A stretch of 9,082 nucleotides of DNA from Holophagae bacterium. Its GTDB lineage: Bacteria > Acidobacteriota > Thermoanaerobaculia > Thermoanaerobaculales > Sulfomarinibacteraceae. The stretch covers positions 1-9,082 of the forward strand of contig JAUWTC010000067.1 of NCBI GenBank assembly GCA_030609785.1, given 5' to 3'. This document shows, piece by piece, positions 5,264-9,082 of this stretch; position 1 is the stretch's first letter; each line of letters starts with the position of its first letter. Below the pieces are notes generated by a model. It ran no database searches and was not told where the DNA came from. It saw only the letters and a list, made by a program, of their open reading frames with translations. The position numbers and the translations under genes are program-made.

Positions 5264-6622
5264 TTACTCCCGCAGTTCTCCAGATACAACGCTGCCATCC
5301 GACAGCGTCACCGACCAGCGGACCACCACTTTGGAACGACTGGAGGGCAACCGGATCAACCCCGTCGTCAACGACTCCTCCGCCCCGACGAAGGTCTCGG
5401 TGAACCGCACGGCGTTGACGCCTGAACCGAGGCCCGGTTTCCACTGATCCCCGGCCCTCTTGCCCAACTCGACCCGATCGAATGTCCCGGCATCATTCGC
5501 CATCAGGTAACCGGATTCCAATGAGACCTCCAACCAGTTTGCGTGGCCGGACACCACCGAGGTAAATGGACTCAGGTTGACGACCGAAAGCCGAAGGGAA
5601 CGCCCCTGACGGCGAAGCCTGACATCCAGGTTCAGCGCCGGGCCTTGTCCCTCCAGATATGCCATCAGGGCCCGACGGTCGATCCCCAGGGACCCACCGG
5701 AAGGGGGCAACGTCACCAGGTCCCAACCCGCAATTTCGGGCACGAACACAGAATCGATCTCGCGAAGGGCGGAGTCCAGACGTACTGTGTCCATCCACTG
5801 AGCCTCAAACCTGTCCTCCGCCGCCCACTCTCGCCCGCTCCATACCATTGGTTTCCGGAAGACAAAGGCACGATCCAGTTTCGAAACGGTGCTGATCTCG
5901 ACCCGGCCCCCGTCGCAGAGCCGATTGAGGTCCTCTCCCCAATGCACCAGTTTCGGATCCGTCCTGGGCGTCAAGACGATGCCGGCTCTGACCCCTACGC
6001 CCGTGCCCACAAGGGTTGCAAGTCTATCGACCAGGGGTTCGGTCCCGGCGTCGCCGACACCCCGCAGACCAACTGCACCCGGTCCGAACAGGGGAACGAT
6101 GACCGTCCCCGCGGCCTTGGCCAACTCCAGGCCGAGGTCGGTTCGAATCTGGCTCACCGTGAGGATCGGCACGACCGGCAGGCCGGACACCTGGTCGAGG
6201 GCCCGAACAAAATCAGGAATACCCGGCGAGAGGGTCGGCACATCAACCACGATCTCGGCCGTCGTGGGGCCGACAACAGGCGCAAGCCCACGCCAGAGTA
6301 ACGAGGCCGAATCCGGCTGGAGTTCGACTGGTCCGGATTCAATACGCAATGCAGCGGAGACCGGAATGTCGCCGGCGATCTCAGGGACCGGGTCAACCTT
6401 GATGACCGGCGTTCCTGTCGTCAGGTCGATGGAACCTCGCCGAACGACCAGGCGGGCGACGCCGACTCTCTTGAGCCTCGCCGCCACGTCCTCGTCAATG
6501 GCCTCACCCACCCAGACGACGGTCTTGCGCAAGAGCGGTGGCGGCGGGTCAACAGGGGCCCTCGGCGCACCTCCACATCCGATCGCCAGCACCAGGATCC
6601 ATCCGAATAGACACGACTTCAT
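5264..6622 (-). CDS. Lipoprotein of unknown function, possibly DUF3142-like
   Basis: The 452-residue product has a short lipoprotein signal (MKSCLFGWILVLAIGC) with lipobox LAIGC and acylated C16, then a proline-rich tether (APVDPPPP). The next part alternates hydrophobic strands and helices: TVVWVGEAI at 34-42, ARLVVRRGSI at 56-65, TAEIVVDVPT at 121-130, LPVVPILTVSQI at 148-159 and GTVIVPLFG at 172-180. That resembles a TIM-barrel and, with ALRIESG at 91-97 and the VDVP segment, recalls DUF3142 proteins. I could not confirm this. The C-terminal third (from about 340) looks beta-rich (LNLDVRLRRQGRSLRLSVVNLS). No catalytic motif is evident. There is no Shine-Dalgarno sequence before the ATG. 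TAGAAT lies 7 bases upstream and could be a -10 box of a nearly leaderless transcript, though no good -35 accompanies it. It follows the histidine kinase on the same strand after a 262-bp gap. Confidence 0.8.
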   Translation of the reverse strand: MKSCLFGWILVLAIGCGGAPRAPVDPPPPLLRKTVVWVGEAIDEDVAARLKRVGVARLVVRRGSIDLTTGTPVIKVDPVPEIAGDIPVSAALRIESGPVELQPDSASLLWRGLAPVVGPTTAEIVVDVPTLSPGIPDFVRALDQVSGLPVVPILTVSQIRTDLGLELAKAAGTVIVPLFGPGAVGLRGVGDAGTEPLVDRLATLVGTGVGVRAGIVLTPRTDPKLVHWGEDLNRLCDGGRVEISTVSKLDRAFVFRKPMVWSGREWAAEDRFEAQWMDTVRLDSALREIDSVFVPEIAGWDLVTLPPSGGSLGIDRRALMAYLEGQGPALNLDVRLRRQGRSLRLSVVNLSPFTSVVSGHANWLEVSLESGYLMANDAGTFDRVELGKRAGDQWKPGLGSGVNAVRFTETFVGAEESLTTGLIRLPSSRSKVVVRWSVTLSDGSVVSGELRE

Positions 6623-6705
6623 CGGGGCATTCTAACCCGGCAGAGCCGAACCGGCAGCAGATGGGAAGGCATTATCCCGAGCCCGATTGTTCGATCCTCA
6701 GGCTT

Positions 6706-6887
6706 TAACCCGCATTTCTCACCAGTTTTCGTCACGAGGGCGTCGAGGTGCTGTGCCCAGTGGAGTTTTCGATCCGAGGGGCGCGGAGGCGTACTTGACA
6801 GTACGTTGAGCACCCCGAGGTGAGAAAGTGCCGCTGGGTGCTGCGCATCGGCGGCCGCAGCAGATCACTGGTGAGAAGTGCGGGTTA
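6706..6887. repeat. 182-bp imperfect palindrome with 21-bp terminal inverted repeats
   Basis: The ends 6706-6726 and 6867-6887 are inverted repeats matching at 20 of 21 positions. The centre is CGTAC-TTGACA-GTACG (6790-6805). Between ends and centre the two halves can be aligned as inverse complements throughout with small indels. Examples are CCACTGGG (inverse of 6756-6763) with CCGCTGGG at 6831-6838, and GCGCCCC with GCACCCC near the centre. The right end includes the stop codon of the kinase gene (6885-6887). The reading frames across it are low-complexity, so I do not call a gene. It may be a small non-autonomous mobile element, a REP-like palindrome, or a structured RNA / 3'-end hairpin of the kinase transcript. 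Confidence 0.8.
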
Positions 6888-9082
6888 GCCGTCAGGAGCA
6901 CCGGGAAATCGCATTCGCACCACCAGTCCCTTTGGACCGTTGATTGCGTCAACGACTCCGTGGGCCCTGGACACCACCTGACGAACCAGGGCAAGGCCCA
7001 ACCCGGTCCCGGACCCGGTCTCCGAAAAGTGCGGCGCGAAGAGATCGTCAGTCCTTTCACCATCCACGCCTCCACCGTCATCCTCGACCTCGAGCACGCA
7101 CTCCTCCCCCTCGACCCGAGTGCGAACGACGATCTCACCGAGGTGATGGTCGATTACAGTCATCGAATTCAGCAAAACTGTGTCCAGCGCTCGACGAACC
7201 CACCGGGCATCAGCGGTGATCCGGCATCGCCCCGGCCCCTCGATTTCCAACCGCAGTTTGCCTCCCCGGCGGTGCAGCACATCCAAGTGACCAACGGCCT
7301 CGGTGGCAACCACACCGAGGTCGACCTGCTCAGGTTCCCAGGCCTCGAGTGCCACCAGGTTGGAAAAGGCGTTGGCGGTCTCCTGGAGCCGACCCGTCTG
7401 GACCAGGATCTCGGCTGTAGCCTGATCGACGAGGCTGCCGAGATCCTCCGAATCTCTGCGACGGCTTTCCTGGAGTTCCTGAACCCACAGTCGTATCGGC
7501 GTCAACGGATTCTTGACCTCATGAGCCACAATTCGCGCCATGTGGGTCAGTTGTTCCAGACGATCGGCCCGAACCACCTCGGTGACGTCTTCGATCACAA
7601 CCAACCGGCCACGCCGTCCCCCGGGAAGCGGCACATCGGCCAGGCCCACTCTCCAACTGAGATCCCTGCCGGGATCCGGTCTGACAATCTCGAGAATCGA
7701 AACGTCTTCCACCTTTTCCAGGTTGCTTCGATCCGCGATCGCATCCGGGTGCTCTCGCAGGATCGCTTCCCCGCTGGGGTTGGCAAAGAGAGTTCGACCC
7801 TCTTCGTCGAGCACCAGCACCGCCGGCTCCAGGTTGGCCAACGTGATCCTCAGCATCTCCTCCTGGTCCTTCAGCGATGCTTCGCGTTCCTGCACCGCAT
7901 GCGCCATCGTTTCAACGGCTTCGAGCACCTCGGAAAGATCCCGCTCCCGAGGGCGCTCGACGACACCCAGCGGTTCGCCGTCCAAGAGCCTCCTGGAAAC
8001 ACCGACCAGATCCCTCAGCGAATGGCTGAGTCTCCTCTCGATCCGTCCCGCCAGGGCCAGGGCCAACAGGGCCGCCACGACCGCCCCCCCGAAGAGCCAG
8101 TCGACGGCCCGGGGCAGATCCCTGTCTCCATATGGGCCCTCCTTGAATAGCTGGAGCAGCATTCGCTGCCGGTTGAGCGTCACAGCCCCGGCAACGACCA
8201 TTTCACGGCCCCACCGGCGAACGACAACGTCGTCACGACCCAGCAGAAAAAGTGGGAAAACGTCAACCAAAGGCAGTCCAGGCAGCCGTCCGAGGTCCAT
8301 AAGATCGGGCCGTGAACTCGCGACCTTTGTGATGCCGTCAAAGAGAATGACCTCTCCGCCCCACCCCAGCGCCAACCACCTGGCAAAGTCGTCATTGATA
8401 TCAAAATCGCCACCCAGGTGCTCGGCCGTGTACCGAACTGACCTGAAGGCGTCGAGGCCCAACGCTCGCTCTGTCTCCGCCTCCTGTCCCGAAATCCTGA
8501 CTTGCAACACCAGGGCCAGCGCAGCCAACGGCACGATGACCGCCCCGGCAACCAACAGCCGGAGTCTGCCCCCGAACGTCGCCGTGCCCTCATGCCACAG
8601 ACCCGGCGGCCTCGCGACCGCCATTGCCGCCAAAACCCACAGCACCGCCAGCAGACCCCTGACAATCCACGTCGCGGCCGACGGGACATGGGCAACCCGC
8701 GCCACCAGCCACGCCCTTTCCCTGACGATCCTGGCCGGATGACGGGCCCCACCGATTTCCATCCACGTCCAACCGCCCCTTTGGTGGTACAGCGCTCCCG
8801 CACGCGCAGGCCCCAACGGCGTGACATCCGGGTGAAGCGTGGCAGCTACGGCGCCGGACCGACTCAAGACCACCCACCACATCGGCGATTCCCGCGACGA
8901 GTCCAGTCCACCCCGAGTCGGCCAATCTCCCAGCAGCGTCCAGGGTTCTTCCGCCAGCCTCAACTGAACGCGGTCAACAGTCCCCAACCCGGTTGTCCAC
9001 TCTCGCACCACGCTGACCCGATCTCCCGCCGGGCCGAGATCGCCCCAACTGGAAGCCACATCCCCCGAGGGCCCAAATACCA
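6885..9082 (-). CDS. Membrane sensor histidine kinase, NtrY-like (5' end outside window)
   Basis: The frame is open to the right edge, so the gene begins beyond it; the GTG at 9059 is an internal codon. Residues are counted from that GTG (724 residues). Two membrane segments lie at about 131-149 and 167-187, then a roughly 130-residue sensor region, then a third segment at 321-339. HAMP follows (about 340-395), then PAS (about 400-495, ANLEPAVLVLDEEGRTLFANPSG). The HisKA domain has ARIVAHEVKNPLTPI with phospho-accepting H513; the NPLTPI form is typical of NtrY-type kinases. The ATPase domain has an N-box VLLNS (N631), DDGGG at 660-664, LFAPHFSE at 673-680 and GTGLGLAL at 684-691. In the N-box the usual first asparagine appears to be threonine (T627). 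The stop codon lies in the end of a palindromic element. No response regulator is in the window, so the signal and output are unknown. Confidence 0.93.
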   Translation of the reverse strand, partial: VFGPSGDVASSWGDLGPAGDRVSVVREWTTGLGTVDRVQLRLAEEPWTLLGDWPTRGGLDSSRESPMWWVVLSRSGAVAATLHPDVTPLGPARAGALYHQRGGWTWMEIGGARHPARIVRERAWLVARVAHVPSAATWIVRGLLAVLWVLAAMAVARPPGLWHEGTATFGGRLRLLVAGAVIVPLAALALVLQVRISGQEAETERALGLDAFRSVRYTAEHLGGDFDINDDFARWLALGWGGEVILFDGITKVASSRPDLMDLGRLPGLPLVDVFPLFLLGRDDVVVRRWGREMVVAGAVTLNRQRMLLQLFKEGPYGDRDLPRAVDWLFGGAVVAALLALALAGRIERRLSHSLRDLVGVSRRLLDGEPLGVVERPRERDLSEVLEAVETMAHAVQEREASLKDQEEMLRITLANLEPAVLVLDEEGRTLFANPSGEAILREHPDAIADRSNLEKVEDVSILEIVRPDPGRDLSWRVGLADVPLPGGRRGRLVVIEDVTEVVRADRLEQLTHMARIVAHEVKNPLTPIRLWVQELQESRRRDSEDLGSLVDQATAEILVQTGRLQETANAFSNLVALEAWEPEQVDLGVVATEAVGHLDVLHRRGGKLRLEIEGPGRCRITADARWVRRALDTVLLNSMTVIDHHLGEIVVRTRVEGEECVLEVEDDGGGVDGERTDDLFAPHFSETGSGTGLGLALVRQVVSRAHGVVDAINGPKGLVVRMRFPGAPDG

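Noticed and set aside
5543..6635. Plus-strand frames of about 250 residues opposite the lipoprotein gene
   Set aside because: Antisense to a frame with a clear lipoprotein signal; no motifs of their own.
6719..7138. Minus-strand frame of 139 residues over the palindrome
   Set aside because: It is out of frame with the kinase 3' end and then reads through the palindrome; a by-product of the element.
6828..8742. Long plus-strand open frames (440 and 400 residues) opposite the kinase
   Set aside because: Both are antisense to a kinase with all expected motifs. Their translations are rich in R, S, P and Q without domains, as expected from GC-rich shadow frames.

Overview
This is a GC-rich bacterial window with ten protein-coding genes. 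Two run off the edges: the first gene is open to the left end and the histidine kinase is open to the right end. Spacers are full of short repeats. Dispersed repeats of the TTTGCGTCTTGGCGGTTCAA, GGCTAAC and CCCAGCTTCC types, together with a CXXCH cytochrome and a NtrY-like kinase, suggest a Gram-negative, respiring bacterium. Acidobacteriota or a deltaproteobacterial relative is my best guess. This is inference; no rRNA or other taxonomic marker is present.

Layout. (a) 3-1423 (+): a double zinc-ribbon / PH-like protein whose stop overlaps the start of a lipoprotein gene by 4 bases (ATGA). (b) 1424-1742: a gene-free spacer packed with nested and tandem repeats and a row of four hairpins. (c) 3308 down to 1743 (-): tdk (thymidine kinase), a small exported tetraheme cytochrome c with its own likely promoter and a strong intrinsic terminator, then a 101-residue unknown protein whose ribosome binding site comes right after that terminator. 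(d) 3309-3547: a divergent spacer with three repeat types. (e) 3548-5028 (+): ndk, a dCMP deaminase gene and trmB, tightly packed and probably one operon. (f) 5013-5251: a pair of inverted 38-bp repeats between convergent gene ends. (g) 6622 down to 5264 (-): a 452-residue lipoprotein of unknown function. (h) 6706-6887: a 182-bp imperfect palindrome. (i) 6885 to the right edge (-): a membrane histidine kinase of the NtrY type.

Function. The divergent tdk and ndk / dCMP deaminase pair covers dTTP supply. Tdk makes dTMP from thymidine, dCMP deaminase makes dUMP for thymidylate synthase, and Ndk converts dTDP and other NDPs to triphosphates. TrmB (tRNA m7G46) shares the operon without an obvious metabolic link. 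The cytochrome is a periplasmic electron carrier. The kinase is a sensor whose response regulator lies outside the window.

The least explained material is between the genes. Every long spacer carries repeat or palindrome elements. In two cases (trmB and the kinase) the element reaches into the gene and supplies its stop codon. I see no phage, CRISPR, transposase, tRNA or rRNA, and no convincing new multi-gene system.
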